64,000 nt of DNA from Rhodospirillales bacterium. Its GTDB lineage: Bacteria > Pseudomonadota > Alphaproteobacteria > Rhodospirillales > Casp-alpha2. Positions within the stretch are counted from its first letter, which is position 1; every line of letters begins with the position of its first letter. The notes under the pieces were generated by a model that did no database searches, was not told the origin of the DNA, and worked only from the letters and a program-made list of their open reading frames with translations. The stretch spans positions 1 to 64,000 of the forward strand of contig JABJGO010000049.1 of assembly GCA_018662225.1 (NCBI GenBank), in the 5' to 3' direction. The position numbers and the translations under genes were made by a program. Positions 16,822-26,610 of the stretch are shown piece by piece.

Positions 16822-17115
16822 TCAGAGTGTGTGGGCTTCGCCTCGGCCCTTGGCGGCCATGCGTTCCATATAGGCGACGAGCGCTTTTTGGCCTTCGCCA
16901 TACCGCAACACGGCCTCACTTACATCCGGCCCTAAAACCCGGTTTCGGGTAACGGCATGTAAATGGCTAAGTACGGTTTTGGCTTCCGGATAGGCCAGCA
17001 ATCGGGCAAAAGCCTTGTGAAGTTCATGGGAAACCGGCGGCGGTGATACGGTGCGTGCGTCATGTTCTTCAAACCATGCCCATGCGTCATTCTTGTGTGC
17101 CGTATTATTTGCCAT
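16822..17115 (-). CDS. Bbp19-like phage protein
   Basis: A 97-residue protein. The C-terminal half reads VLGPDVSEAVLRYGEGQKALVAYMERM, which resembles the Bbp19 family of small podovirus proteins (a conserved xGxxALxxxI ending). In such phages it lies beside the portal gene, as here. Its function is unknown. The start overlaps the end of the portal gene by 11 bases, so translation is probably coupled. Confidence 0.6.
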   Translation of the reverse strand: MANNTAHKNDAWAWFEEHDARTVSPPPVSHELHKAFARLLAYPEAKTVLSHLHAVTRNRVLGPDVSEAVLRYGEGQKALVAYMERMAAKGRGEAHTL

Positions 17116-18718
17116 GGCGTGGGCCTTCCTCTGCGATTTGTGTTGGTACCGGAAGCGGGGTTATCGGTACCGGAGGTGTCGTCGCTAACGCATCCGCTAA
17201 TGCGGCGCCCAGGACATCACCTGTGTTGTCTGTGTTGTCTGTGCTGTTTGTGTTGTTTCCGGATTTGAGAATGCTTTCTGGTACATCAAACGCTTTGGCG
17301 AGCCACTGAACGGCTGAGACCGTATCGATCTGTGACGTGGCTTCCGGCCCCAGTGTTTTGATGGCTTCCATCCACTGCATGGCTTCGCGGGCTTCGTGAC
17401 GGCTGTAGGACCGTGCCAGCGGCGACCGCCAGGTCATGGCGATGGCGCGACCGTCCAGATTGATTTCCGGGATATCACCACGCCGAGACAGCACGGACAA
17501 TGCGCGGTTCATCAATGGCACCAGAAGCTCAGATTGAAGGCGGCCATAGGTGGCCCCCAACATGCGGGAAATCTCTGCTGATCGTGTCAGGACTTCTGTT
17601 GCTGTCATGGCCGGTGCGCTGGGCTGGCCGAGCTTATCAACCAGCAACGCGCTTTTGATTCTGTTTCTGAGATCATCAAGGACAAGTTGCGACACATCGA
17701 AGCTGCCGGGGGCGGATAAAGGCGTCAGGCCTTGCGACCCCACGGCTTTGGGAATGATGGTGCCGGGGGTCAGTTGAATCGTTGCCGGGTTAAGAACGCC
17801 ATCGTCGTCGGCCTGCCAAATGCCGGTTACGGCGATAGACGCATTTTTCAATACCAGCTCAACAACTTTGTTTGCGGTTTTGATATCGGGCAACGCTTTC
17901 ATTACAGGGGATCGGCCATAAACCTCGCCCGGTGCTTTCAGCCAGCGAAAATTGATGAAGGGCGATTGCTTGAATGTGCCACTGGCTAGAATGTTATCGT
18001 CCGAATTCGTCTTCGCCATGTTTTCGCGAACCGCGCTGTATTCAAAACCGCCATCCTTCGGCCGTACAGATTCGATGACGGCGATTCGCTGTGGATCGGA
18101 TTTGCCGGACGCACTCTGATCAGGTAAGGCGGCGTTCGGAAAACGCTGGACGAACACTTCGGCCGAAAGTTCGGATCGTCGATATGTGGTATCCAGTTTA
18201 CCGCCTTGGCCTTCTTCAAACGCGATCTGTCCCAATGGAATAGCGGTGAACTGAAAGGCGCTGTTGCTACCTGCCGGTGCTTCTTCGAATAACAGGCACG
18301 CTGTGCCGACGGTGACCAGGTCTAGAAAACACTGATGCATTTCGATGGCAAAATTTGATCGCTCGAAATGACCGCGCACCGTATCGCTGACAAATTCCAA
18401 TGCTTTAGCGGCATCGGCGGCGGCCTCGGGGGATGCTTCGCTACCGGCTGTCAGGGAAAACCACCGCCCCCATGGGGGCGTCAGTTCCCCAAGCAGGCTC
18501 GATGCAAGTTGATCCACACCATCCGGCGCGGTGCCATCAAATAGCGTTGCGGTACGAACTTCGCCGGGATTGGATGATTGTGTAACGCCATCGTATTGGG
18601 GCAGGGCATAGGCGTAACACTCACGCCATAGAGCATCCCATTTTGATCGCTTCTCCATCGCCCTTCGAAAGCGATCAGAGATCTGCCCCGAGATTTGCAT
18701 GGTATTTTTCTCGCTCAT
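17105..18718 (-). CDS. Phage head-to-tail connector (portal) protein
   Basis: A 537-residue portal protein of the T7 gp8 type, forming the ring through which DNA enters the head. Diagnostic segments are RSKWDALWRECYAYALPQYDG near the N-terminus, TLFDGTAPDGVDQLASSLLGELTPP, and the core with NFRWLKAPGEVYGRSPVMKALPDIK and TATEVLTRSAEISRMLGATYGRLQSE. The length matches T7-like connectors (about 535). I start at ATG 18718 because GGAGG is six bases upstream (complement of 18725-18729); the reading frame is open to 18889 without further phage motifs. It is preceded by a strong terminator at 18785-18817, so it needs its own promoter. Confidence 0.85.
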   Translation of the reverse strand: MSEKNTMQISGQISDRFRRAMEKRSKWDALWRECYAYALPQYDGVTQSSNPGEVRTATLFDGTAPDGVDQLASSLLGELTPPWGRWFSLTAGSEASPEAAADAAKALEFVSDTVRGHFERSNFAIEMHQCFLDLVTVGTACLLFEEAPAGSNSAFQFTAIPLGQIAFEEGQGGKLDTTYRRSELSAEVFVQRFPNAALPDQSASGKSDPQRIAVIESVRPKDGGFEYSAVRENMAKTNSDDNILASGTFKQSPFINFRWLKAPGEVYGRSPVMKALPDIKTANKVVELVLKNASIAVTGIWQADDDGVLNPATIQLTPGTIIPKAVGSQGLTPLSAPGSFDVSQLVLDDLRNRIKSALLVDKLGQPSAPAMTATEVLTRSAEISRMLGATYGRLQSELLVPLMNRALSVLSRRGDIPEINLDGRAIAMTWRSPLARSYSRHEAREAMQWMEAIKTLGPEATSQIDTVSAVQWLAKAFDVPESILKSGNNTNSTDNTDNTGDVLGAALADALATTPPVPITPLPVPTQIAEEGPRHGK

Positions 18719-18784
18719 GGATGTCCTCCAAACGGCAGCTGGCCTTGCAATGGTGCAATCCACCGACGCTGCGTGATGTTTCAT

Positions 18785-18817
18785 AAAAAAAGCCCGCCGA
18801 GGGTTGTCGGCGGGCTT
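18785..18817 (-). terminator. Intrinsic terminator upstream of the portal gene
   Basis: On the minus strand AAGCCCGCCGA pairs perfectly with TCGGCGGGCTT (hairpin 18790-18817), followed by TTTTTT down to 18785. It ends transcripts coming from the two unknown phage-type genes at 18873-19722 before the portal gene. Confidence 0.93.
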
Positions 18818-18872
18818 TGGACACACGTGTGCCCTGCGCTGAAATGAGTTGTCGCACAAAAATATCAAAAAG

Positions 18873-19319
18873 TCAAGGATTATTTTCACTATTTAGGAAA
18901 TTAGATAGTTGTTTTGGCGTTTGGATCCTGTAGTTATGGATTCCCAAAAGGCGTTTTATGACTTCCACACAGGTCAGCAGAGCCCACGGTGCGGGCCTTG
19001 CGGGGGCTATCCTCTGTTGGGTAATAATCGTTTGATGCCCCTGATCCTGGTACCATTGGGCCAGATCTTCAGCGGAGCACCGGGGGACCGTTAATACATT
19101 GGTGCGGCCGGAAAGTGTATCGATGACAACCCAGGCCGCCCCAATCGCGATCGCCACGAAACAATGTTTGAAGCCGTGGGCCAGCCACCGGGACCACGGC
19201 ATGGAATTGCTATCGGTGAAGACAACGACGGCACACGATACGATTGTCGATGCATTGGCATCGCAATACGCCTGTTTGGTCTTATCGTGTGGCATGATCA
19301 GGGCCCGGCAGCGGTTCAA
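18873..19319 (-). CDS. Unknown phage-type protein
   Basis: A 148-residue protein that I cannot assign. It contains SRWLAHGFKHCFVAIAIGAAWVVIDTLSG and a C-terminal LTCVEVIKRLLGIHNYRIQTPKQLSNFL. A CVE-KR-LGI-TP-QL pattern recurs, as I recall, in short proteins encoded beside portal genes of alphaproteobacterial podoviruses. The HGFKHC and TCVE cysteines could suggest a papain-like fold, but that is speculation. The start overlaps the end of the preceding gene by 38 bases. MPHDKTK (eight codons in) is an alternative start; neither has a strong ribosome binding site. Confidence 0.5.
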   Translation of the reverse strand: MNRCRALIMPHDKTKQAYCDANASTIVSCAVVVFTDSNSMPWSRWLAHGFKHCFVAIAIGAAWVVIDTLSGRTNVLTVPRCSAEDLAQWYQDQGHQTIITQQRIAPARPAPWALLTCVEVIKRLLGIHNYRIQTPKQLSNFLNSENNP

Positions 19320-19722
19320 TCGATGATTCTATCGATGATTCCATCGATTCTGGCATCGCAACAATCCCCTTGATGCGCAGAGGCCCAAGCATTTGATCAA
19401 GGGCTTCGCCCCACACCTGGGCGGCCCGTTGCTGTGCACCGTCTCTGGAATCCGGTGGGTATTCAAGCAAACCGAACGTGGACAGGACGCGTAAATGCTC
19501 GTCGCTCAACTGCCGCTTAAGGTGCAAACGCTTCGCCGTGCAATACACATCGGCTGGATCACAGGGCCGTGGTACGGCATGCAGGGATGGTTGATATTGT
19601 GCACCATCATTGCGGAGCTTCTGGCACCGGATAAACCAGAACCACGCTTCCTCCACCGAACTAAATGGCACGGGTGTCCCTGCATTGTCCTGAGATCGAG
19701 TTTTTATCGAGGGTTGACACAT
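19282..19722 (-). CDS. Unknown phage-type protein
   Basis: A 146-residue protein without a recognised function. Conserved-looking blocks are FSSVEEAWFWFIRCQKLRNDG, RPCDPADVYCTAKRLHLKRQ, LSDEHLRVLSTFGLLEYPPD, and WGEALDQMLGPLRIKGIV. Proteins of this layout occur in alphaproteobacteria beside prophage genes. I start at ATG 19722 because GGAG (complement of 19731-19734) is eight bases upstream; an ATG two codons earlier is too close to it. The C-terminal tail contains a short repeat (ESSIESSIE) from a tandem 12-base unit at 19319-19350. This is the first gene of the minus-strand phage set and lies divergent from the S24 repressor gene. Confidence 0.55.
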   Translation of the reverse strand: MCQPSIKTRSQDNAGTPVPFSSVEEAWFWFIRCQKLRNDGAQYQPSLHAVPRPCDPADVYCTAKRLHLKRQLSDEHLRVLSTFGLLEYPPDSRDGAQQRAAQVWGEALDQMLGPLRIKGIVAMPESMESSIESSIEPLPGPDHATR

Positions 19723-19839
19723 AGGCATATCTCCAAGTAAAAGGAATATAACCATATAATCAATTTCGAGGCAAAACACAACCTATACACGGATAATTTT
19801 CCTAGTGCATTTTATTGTAGGGTATAAGACGATGTTCCC

Positions 19840-20472
19840 ATGTTGAAACATTCAGATGTCTGGTCCGCAATTGACCGATTAGCGCACGAATACGGCTTGT
19901 CCGCATCCGGGCTTGCCAAAAAGGCAGGACTTGATCCTACCACGTTTAACAAAAGCAAACGGATCACGCGTGAAGGAAAACTACGCTGGCCGAGCACGGA
20001 AAGTATATCGAAAGTGCTGACCGCTACGGGTGCCACGTTGGGTGAATTTGTCACCTTCATCGGCACGGCAGATTCGGGTGGCGTATATAGGCACATCCCC
20101 TTGATTGGTTTTGCCCAAGCTGGCGCAGATGGCTTCTTTGATGATGCAGGCTATCCGGTTGGTGGCTCATGGGATGAAGTCCCTTTCCCTGATGTGGGTG
20201 ACCCGCATGCTTTCGCGCTGGAAATCAGCGGCAACAGCATGGAGCCGGTCTTCCGGGATGGTGATACCGTCATCGTCTCGCCGGACTCCAGCATCCGTCG
20301 CGGCGATCGGGTTGTGGTCAAAACAACAGATGGTGAAATTCTCGCCAAGCAACTGCGCCGTCAAACCGCTCGAAAGGTGGAACTGCAATCCATTAACAAC
20401 GAGCATGATGATCGCGTTATTGGCGCTGAAAGTCTTGAGTGGATCGCCCGGATCGTCTGGGCCAGCCAGTAA
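19840..20472 (+). CDS. S24-family (LexA/cI-like) transcriptional repressor
   Basis: A 210-residue repressor with an N-terminal helix-turn-helix (about 7-65, with YGLSASGLAKKAGLDPTTFNKSKR) and a C-terminal S24 self-cleavage domain. The nucleophile Ser133 is in SGNSMEPVFRDGDTVIV, the general base Lys is probably Lys170 in ILAKQL, and an Ala-Gly cleavage site lies in FAQAGADG (94-95). Such proteins either control prophages, with RecA-stimulated cleavage, or are resident alphaproteobacterial regulators. It lies divergent from the phage-type genes, 117 bases away, which would suit a prophage repressor, but it also sits next to a housekeeping aminotransferase gene. Which applies is open. Confidence 0.85.
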   Translation: MLKHSDVWSAIDRLAHEYGLSASGLAKKAGLDPTTFNKSKRITREGKLRWPSTESISKVLTATGATLGEFVTFIGTADSGGVYRHIPLIGFAQAGADGFFDDAGYPVGGSWDEVPFPDVGDPHAFALEISGNSMEPVFRDGDTVIVSPDSSIRRGDRVVVKTTDGEILAKQLRRQTARKVELQSINNEHDDRVIGAESLEWIARIVWASQ

Positions 20473-20506
20473 GCGCCCCACCCCTTTTTAGAGTTGAGAA
20501 TATCCA

Positions 20507-21370
20507 ATGTCCAAGCACGGGCCGACTGGCCGTACAATTACCTATACTGGCGGAGAATGGAAAGACGGGGAAGTGCCTCTCTTGTCGCCCTTCGATGATG
20601 GCGTCTGGCTTGGTCATACGGTGTTCGACGGCGCCCGCTCTTTCGATGGCTGTGCACCTGATCTGGACCGTCACTGCGAACGTTCTATTCGCTCTGCCCA
20701 TATCCTTGGTATGGAACCCACGATCACCGGCCCTGAGATCGAGGCCCTTGCGCGGCAAGGCATTGCCAAGTTTGGCCGTGAAGAGGTCTTGTATATTTGT
20801 CCGCTCTTTTATGTGCGAAACAGTTTCATGGGCCCCGCTGAAGAATCCACTCAGTTTGTGCTGTCTATTCGAGAAGCTCCATTCCCGGAAGTCAGCGGTT
20901 TCTCCGCCTGCCTGACCCGGTACCGTCGCCCATCCCGTGATTCCGCGCCCACGGACGCCAAGGCATCTGGTCTGTATCCCAATGTGACGCGCAGCGTCCG
21001 TGCCGCTAACGAAAAGGGATTTGATACCGCCGTCATGCTGGACCCCAATGGCAATGTGGCGGAGTTCTCGTACACCAACCTGTTTATGGTGAAAGACGAC
21101 GTTGTTCATACCCCGGCTATCAACGGCACGTTCCTGAACGGTATTACGCGCCAACGCACTATCCAGGTTTTACGTGACGCTGGTTTCACGGTGGAAGAAC
21201 GTCAAATTGATTTCGATGAATTGCTGGAAGCAGACGAATTGTTCAGCACCGCCAACCACACCAAAATCATGCCGTGCACCAGGATCGAAGACCGAAACCT
21301 GAACACCGGTCCGATTTCCACTCGTGCACGCGAGTTGTATTTTGACTGGGCGAAAACTCAATCGGTTTAG
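20507..21370 (+). CDS. Class IV aminotransferase (branched-chain type)
   Basis: A 287-residue PLP enzyme. The catalytic Lys152 is in [33 protein letters not shown] and the [18 protein letters not shown] and [17 protein letters not shown] blocks are the class IV signature (branched-chain and D-amino-acid aminotransferases, ADC lyase). The form DAKASG-YPN points to the branched-chain group, transaminating Leu, Ile or Val, though some relatives act on other substrates. It starts 34 bases after the S24 repressor on the same strand and converges with lysK, overlapping it by four bases. Confidence 0.88.
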   Translation: MSKHGPTGRTITYTGGEWKDGEVPLLSPFDDGVWLGHTVFDGARSFDGCAPDLDRHCERSIRSAHILGMEPTITGPEIEALARQGIAKFGREEVLYICPLFYVRNSFMGPAEESTQFVLSIREAPFPEVSGFSACLTRYRRPSRDSAPTDAKASGLYPNVTRSVRAANEKGFDTAVMLDPNGNVAEFSYTNLFMVKDDVVHTPAINGTFLNGITRQRTIQVLRDAGFTVEERQIDFDELLEADELFSTANHTKIMPCTRIEDRNLNTGPISTRARELYFDWAKTQSV

Positions 21371-22950
21371 GCTGACAAGTCTTCGCATGCCAGTGCGCGA
21401 CGTATCAGCGTGATCGATTCTTCAATCCCGTAGAGCGCAATGAACGACCCCATACGCGGGCCTTGTGACTGTCCCAGCAGGATTTCATACAATGCTTTGA
21501 ACCAGGCTCGTAGTTCGGGGAATTCGTCACGCTTGCCGATCTCATAGACGATGCTCTGCACATCTTCGGCGCTGGCCGCTGCGTCCAGGCCTTCAAGCCC
21601 GGTCACCAGGTCGGTTAATGCCTGCCGTTCGTCATCTGATGGGCTGCGATATTCTTTTGATGGGCGCACAAAGTCCTGATAGAAGCGAATGGCGTATCCC
21701 ACCAGATCATCCAGAATGGGTGCATTTTCGGCTGTCACACCGGGACGGTATCGGCTGATGAAATGCCACAGCACGGACTTGTCTTCTGAATGGCAAACGC
21801 TGGCCAGGTTCAGCAGAATGTTGAAGCTCATATGGGCGGTTTCGTGTGGTGGGTTACCGGTATGAATATGCCACGCTGGATTGGCGATCTGCTTTTCCAG
21901 TTCCTGACTCGGAAAACTTTCAACAAAGCTCAGGTACTCATCAACGGCTTTCGGAATCACATCAAAGAACAGCCGCTTGGCGGTCTTGGGCTTTTGGAAC
22001 ATGAACAGTGACAGGCTTTCGGGTGGCGCATAGCGCAGCCACTCTTCCACGGCCAGACCGTTGCCTTTTGACTTGGAAATCTTTTCGCCGTTGTCGTCCA
22101 GGAACAGCTCATATGAAAAACCGACTGGTGGGGCACTACCCAACGCGCGCCGAATACGACCCGACTGTTTCACCGAATCAATAAGATCTTTGCCGGACAT
22201 CTCATAATCCACATCCAGCGCATGCCAGCGCATGGCCCAGTCCGGTTTCCACTGAAGTTTACAATGGCCGCCGGTAATAGGTACTTCACCCTTAGATCCG
22301 TCCTCATACTCAAACACAATGGTTCCTGCCTCGGCATTTCGTTCCAGGATGGGCACTTGTAAAACGTGACCCGTTTTCGGGCATACGGGCAAGAAGGGGC
22401 TATAGGTCTTTCGGCGATCTTCACCCAGCGTCGGCAACATGATCGCCATGATTTCGTCATAACAGGCCAACACGCGCATCAACGCATCATCGAACGTCCC
22501 CGCCTTGTACATTTCGGTGGAGCTTTTGAAATCATACTCAAATCCGAAGGAATCCAGAAAAACGCGAAGCCGGGCATTGTTGTGGTGGCCCAGGCTTTCG
22601 TGTGTGCCGAACGGATCCGGCACCTGGGTCAGCGGTAAATTCAGGTGTTCGGCCAGCATTTCCTGATTGGGCAGGTTGGTGGGCACCTTGCGAAATCCGT
22701 CCATATCATCTGAAAACGCAATTAGCTTGGTGGGAATGTCAGAAAGTTGTTCAAATGCATGGCGAACCATCGACGTGCGCGCGACTTCACCAAAGGTACC
22801 AATATGCGGTAAGCCTGATGGTCCATAACCCGTCTCAAACAACACATACCCTTTTTCAGGCGTCGTGTCTTTGATGCGTTTCAAGACCTCGCGCGCCTCG
22901 GCAAAGGGCCAAGCGGATGCATTCTGTGAAAGGTCTCGTAAGTTGCTCAT
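21367..22950 (-). CDS. lysK: Lysyl-tRNA synthetase, class I
   Basis: A 527-residue class I lysyl-tRNA synthetase, the archaeal-type enzyme that most alphaproteobacteria use instead of the class II LysS. The HIGH-type signature is in [17 protein letters not shown] and the KMSKS-type signature in [17 protein letters not shown]; the C-terminal anticodon-binding helices follow. I start at ATG 22950, six bases after AGGTG; an in-frame GTG three codons earlier overlaps that sequence. Upstream lies a short tandem repeat (22962-22991). Confidence 0.95.
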   Translation of the reverse strand: MSNLRDLSQNASAWPFAEAREVLKRIKDTTPEKGYVLFETGYGPSGLPHIGTFGEVARTSMVRHAFEQLSDIPTKLIAFSDDMDGFRKVPTNLPNQEMLAEHLNLPLTQVPDPFGTHESLGHHNNARLRVFLDSFGFEYDFKSSTEMYKAGTFDDALMRVLACYDEIMAIMLPTLGEDRRKTYSPFLPVCPKTGHVLQVPILERNAEAGTIVFEYEDGSKGEVPITGGHCKLQWKPDWAMRWHALDVDYEMSGKDLIDSVKQSGRIRRALGSAPPVGFSYELFLDDNGEKISKSKGNGLAVEEWLRYAPPESLSLFMFQKPKTAKRLFFDVIPKAVDEYLSFVESFPSQELEKQIANPAWHIHTGNPPHETAHMSFNILLNLASVCHSEDKSVLWHFISRYRPGVTAENAPILDDLVGYAIRFYQDFVRPSKEYRSPSDDERQALTDLVTGLEGLDAAASAEDVQSIVYEIGKRDEFPELRAWFKALYEILLGQSQGPRMGSFIALYGIEESITLIRRALACEDLSA

Positions 22951-22961
22951 GGGTGTCACCT

Positions 22962-22991
22962 GATTAAGGCCAGATTAAGGCCAGATTAAGG
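22962..22991. repeat. Short tandem repeat, 11-base unit
   Basis: GATTAAGGCCA occurs twice in tandem and is followed by a partial copy GATTAAGG. It lies in the leader of lysK. It may be slippage-prone; no regulatory role is evident. Confidence 0.8.
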
Positions 22992-23060
22992 AAGGATAAG
23001 ATTGGCGGGGAACCTAGGCGTGACAGGCCACCGGGTCAACGCCTGATCCTTAAATTTCAG

Positions 23061-24584
23061 CTACTTCCAGATCGGTTTACCACTACCGGGCAAGCCATAG
23101 CTTTCCCATTTGTCGGTGACCTGCTGGATGATGTCTTCGTCCATTCGGATTTTCTGGCCCCATTCCCGGGTGGTTTCGGGCTCCACCTTGGTGGTGGCAT
23201 CGATGCCGACCTTGGACCCCAATCCAGATACAGGTGAGGCAAAATCCAGATAATCGATGGGCGTGTTTTCGATCATGGTCATGTCGCGCGCGGGATCAAC
23301 GTTTGTTGATATGGCCCAGATCACATCGTTCCAGTCCCGGCAGTTGATGTCATCATCCACCACGATCACAAACTTGGTGTACATGAACTGGCGCAAATAG
23401 GACCACACACCCAGCATGATTCGCTTGGCGTGGCCCGCATAGGCTTTCTTGATGGACACCACGGCCACGCGGTAGGAACAGCCTTCGGGTGGCAACCAAA
23501 AATCCACCACTTCAGGAAACTGCTGGGTAAACAGCGGAACAAACACCTCGTTCAACGCTTCGCCCAGCACGGAAGGCTCGTCCGGTGGGCGGCCGGTGTA
23601 GGTAGACAGGTAAATGGGGTCTTTGCGGCGCGTGATGGCCGTGATGGTGAAGACGGGGAAGGGTTCCACTGAATTGTAGTAGCCTGTGTGATCGCCGTAA
23701 GGGCCCTCATCACCATAGTCTTCCAGTGAAACGTAGCCTTCCAGGATGATTTCGGCATGGGCCGGGACTTGCAACGGAATGGTCTTGCAATCGACCAGCT
23801 CAACCTTCTCGCCCCGCAACAGTCCGGCAAACTGGTATTCAGACAGGGTGTCAGGCACCGGCGTGACGGCGGCCAGAATTGTGCCGGGGTCAGCCCCGAT
23901 GACAACGGCGGCCGGAATGGGGTCAGGCCGTTGATCTTTCCAGCGTGCATGATGCTGCGCGCCACCGCGATGTTTCAACCACCGCATATACGTGGTGTTT
24001 GGGCCCGTTACCTGCATGCGGTAAATACCCAGATTATAACCATCACGGCGGTCGCCACCTTTTTTATCCGCATCCGGACCTTGCGTGACCACCAGCGGCC
24101 AGGTGATCAGCGGGGCAGGCTCGCCGGGCCAACAGGTCTGTATGGGCAATTGGCTCAGATCGATGTCATCGCCGGTCAGAACGACGTCCTGACAAGGGGC
24201 GGACTTGACCGTCTTGGGTTTCATGCTCATGACCGTTTTGACCAGCGGCAGCATGTCCAGTGCCTCACGCCATCCATCGGGCGGCTCGGGTTGGCGCAGG
24301 AAGGCTAGCGTTTCACCAATTTCACCCAATTGTCCGGGCTCCCGGTTCATGCCCCATGCGACCCGCTCAACGGTTCCAAACAAATTGGCCAGAACCGGAA
24401 CACCATAGGGGGTTCCATCATCGCGCACGGGGTTTTCAAACAGCAACGCCGGACCGCCCTCGGCAAGCACCCGGGTCTGAATTTCAGTCATTTCCAGGTT
24501 TGGCGAAACCGGTTCGGAAATTCGAACCAATCTACCTTCCCGTTCAAGTCGCGATATGAACTCGCGTAAAGAGGCGTCAGCCAT
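23061..24584 (-). CDS. ubiD: UbiD-family decarboxylase (4-hydroxy-3-polyprenylbenzoate decarboxylase)
   Basis: A 507-residue prenylated-FMN decarboxylase. [19 protein letters not shown] opens the protein, [26 protein letters not shown] lies in the cofactor region, and the catalytic acidic stretch appears as [17 protein letters not shown]. The length fits E. coli UbiD (497). It removes the ring carboxylate of the ubiquinone precursor in the membrane-associated pathway. ubiA, the preceding step, is 3 kb away, with two unrelated plus-strand genes between. The UbiX partner that makes the prenylated cofactor is not in the window. AGGA precedes the ATG at 24584. Confidence 0.92.
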   Translation of the reverse strand: MADASLREFISRLEREGRLVRISEPVSPNLEMTEIQTRVLAEGGPALLFENPVRDDGTPYGVPVLANLFGTVERVAWGMNREPGQLGEIGETLAFLRQPEPPDGWREALDMLPLVKTVMSMKPKTVKSAPCQDVVLTGDDIDLSQLPIQTCWPGEPAPLITWPLVVTQGPDADKKGGDRRDGYNLGIYRMQVTGPNTTYMRWLKHRGGAQHHARWKDQRPDPIPAAVVIGADPGTILAAVTPVPDTLSEYQFAGLLRGEKVELVDCKTIPLQVPAHAEIILEGYVSLEDYGDEGPYGDHTGYYNSVEPFPVFTITAITRRKDPIYLSTYTGRPPDEPSVLGEALNEVFVPLFTQQFPEVVDFWLPPEGCSYRVAVVSIKKAYAGHAKRIMLGVWSYLRQFMYTKFVIVVDDDINCRDWNDVIWAISTNVDPARDMTMIENTPIDYLDFASPVSGLGSKVGIDATTKVEPETTREWGQKIRMDEDIIQQVTDKWESYGLPGSGKPIWK

Positions 24585-24789
24585 GCGGTTTTAATCCTGT
24601 TTTTACGAGAGCATTGATAGCGCGCGCCCGTAAACCGTCAAGGAATATAATAGCTTATGTGCGATTTTGTTGTATGCAGAAATATTCCAATATACCTTAT
24701 TAACAAGTTTGGAGTACCATATGCCAAGTGTCGGTGCGGGAGTACCGGACGGGCTGAATCAGTGCGGCCTGATTTTGATTGAGGGATAC

Positions 24790-26610
24790 ATGACGCAAGT
24801 TGAAGGTGCGGACCAAAAAGCATCAGAGTCGGGTGATGTGGGTGAAGTTAATTTTCAGCGCTTGATCGAGATCGGCATTGCCCTGTCTGCCGAGCGCGAT
24901 AATGCGCGCCTGATGGAGCGAATTCTGCTCGAGGCCAAGGATATCTGTTACGCCGATGGTGGCACACTTTATTTGCGCACGGAAGATGATCGCCTGAAAT
25001 TCGAGATTATGCGCACGGACTCCTTAGGGATTGCGCTGGGCGGGACCACAGGAAAAACGATTACGTTCCCACCGTTGATGCTGCATGACCCGGACACCGG
25101 CGAGCCCAATCACAAGAATGTGGCAAGCTATGTGGCACTATCGGGCGAGGCCATCAACATTCCTGATGCTTATGATTCAAAAAAATTCGACTTTTCCGGT
25201 ACCAAAAAATTTGACGAGGGTACAGGCTATCGATCCAAGTCATTCCTGACGGTGCCGCTCAAGAACAATGAAGGCACAATCATTGGCGTGTTGCAGTTGC
25301 TGAATGCCCGCAGCCGCGAAACCAAAGAAGTGGTGCCGTTCAGCGCGTCCACTCAACCGCTTGTAGAGGCCATGACTTCACAGGCTGCCGTGGCGCTGGA
25401 CAATGCCTTACTGTTGGAAGCGCAGAAAAAACTGTTCCGCTCCTTCATCGATTTGATCTCGTCCGCCATTGACGCCAAATCACCCTATACCGGTGGCCAC
25501 TGTCAACGGGTGCCAGAACTGACCATGATGATGGCTGATGCCGCCGTGGCCTCCACTTCGGGTCCGTTCGCCGATTTCGACTTAACGATGGGTGAACGTG
25601 AAGAGTTGGAAATCTCAGCAGCCCTGCACGATTGCGGCAAGGTCACGACGCCTGAGTATGTGGTGGATAAGGCCACCAAGCTGGAAACTATTTATGATCG
25701 ATTGCATGAAATTCGCACGCGATTTGAGATCGTAAAACGCGATGCTGAAATCGACTATTTGAAGGCTGTCGCGGCGGGTGGTGATGAGCCTGCATTGAAA
25801 GCAAGCTATGACGAGCGCATCGCCAAGCTCGACGATGACTACGCCTTTGTGGCCGAATGCAACGTCGGTGGCGAATTCATGGCTCCCGAACGGATTGATC
25901 GTATTAAGGAGATCGCTGGTATTACGTGGATGCGAACACTGGATGATCGCATCGGCGTTTCCTTCGAAGAAGAAAAGCGAAAAGAACGCACACCTGCGCC
26001 CTCGTTACCGGTAGAGGAGAATCTGCTGGACGATCGCGAAGACCATGTGATGTACCGTGAGAGCGGTGAAGGCAACACGTATGGCGACGACAATGAATTT
26101 GGCTTCAAACTGGATGTGCCCGAACACCGTTTTAACCTGGGTGAGGTCTACAATCTGTGCATCGCGCGAGGAACTTTAACGGAAGAAGAGCGCTTTAAGA
26201 TCAACGACCACATCGTGCAGACCATCATCATGCTGGAACAGCTACCATTCCCCAGGCACCTGAAAAAAGTGCCGGAATATGCCGGCGGCCACCATGAAAA
26301 GATGGACGGGACCGGGTACCCGAAAAAGCTGAACCGTGACCAGATGACGGTACCAGCCCGGATGATGGCCATCGCCGATATTTTCGAAGCACTGTCCGCT
26401 GCTGATCGGCCATACAAGGCCGCCAAGAAGCTGAGCGATTGCATCAAGATCATGTCGTTTATGAAAAAGGATGCCCATATCGACGGAGAGTTGTTCCAGC
26501 TGTTTCTGGAATCCGGCGTGTACAAAGAATACTCGGAACGGTTCCTACAGCCGGAACAGGTGGATGAGGTGGACATAACGCCTTATCTGGAGCAACCGGC
26601 GGCGGAATAG
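24790..26610 (+). CDS. GAF/HD-GYP domain protein (putative cyclic-di-GMP phosphodiesterase)
   Basis: A 606-residue cytoplasmic protein. A GAF domain covers about residues 30-205 (LMERILLEAKDICYADGGTLYL). The HD-GYP domain begins near 215: a His in GGHCQRVPEL (about 237), the HD pair in SAALHDCGK (about 280), then the HHE of GGHHEKMDGTGYP (about 501) with an intact GYP. HD-GYP enzymes hydrolyse cyclic-di-GMP or cGAMP. The ~220 residues between HD and HHE far exceed the usual spacing, so a helical insert of about 150 residues is present. I start at ATG 24790 (GAGGGATAC upstream); the frame is open from 24667. The stop overlaps the GTG of the next gene. Confidence 0.88.
   Translation: MTQVEGADQKASESGDVGEVNFQRLIEIGIALSAERDNARLMERILLEAKDICYADGGTLYLRTEDDRLKFEIMRTDSLGIALGGTTGKTITFPPLMLHDPDTGEPNHKNVASYVALSGEAINIPDAYDSKKFDFSGTKKFDEGTGYRSKSFLTVPLKNNEGTIIGVLQLLNARSRETKEVVPFSASTQPLVEAMTSQAAVALDNALLLEAQKKLFRSFIDLISSAIDAKSPYTGGHCQRVPELTMMMADAAVASTSGPFADFDLTMGEREELEISAALHDCGKVTTPEYVVDKATKLETIYDRLHEIRTRFEIVKRDAEIDYLKAVAAGGDEPALKASYDERIAKLDDDYAFVAECNVGGEFMAPERIDRIKEIAGITWMRTLDDRIGVSFEEEKRKERTPAPSLPVEENLLDDREDHVMYRESGEGNTYGDDNEFGFKLDVPEHRFNLGEVYNLCIARGTLTEEERFKINDHIVQTIIMLEQLPFPRHLKKVPEYAGGHHEKMDGTGYPKKLNRDQMTVPARMMAIADIFEALSAADRPYKAAKKLSDCIKIMSFMKKDAHIDGELFQLFLESGVYKEYSERFLQPEQVDEVDITPYLEQPAAE

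Larger units (their letters stand above)
11880..19722. mobile_element. Partial podovirus-like (T7-type) prophage head module
   Basis: Seven minus-strand genes of phage type lie here: two unknown phage-type proteins, portal, Bbp19-like, scaffold, peptidoglycan-binding protein and major capsid. The order portal-scaffold-capsid is that of T7-like head modules. No terminase, tail tube, integrase, lysis or replication gene is visible, so this is a remnant or a domesticated module rather than a complete prophage. Two plus-strand signalling genes (13020-15482) interrupt it before the capsid gene. Its left edge runs into the 3' end of the methylmalonyl-CoA mutase gene. The right edge is probably between 19722 and 19840. 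No flanking direct repeat was found by eye. Confidence 0.65.

Noticed and set aside
18719-18889. Longer start for the portal protein
   Set aside because: GGAGG lies six bases before the ATG at 18718, and the extension crosses the intrinsic terminator at 18785-18817.
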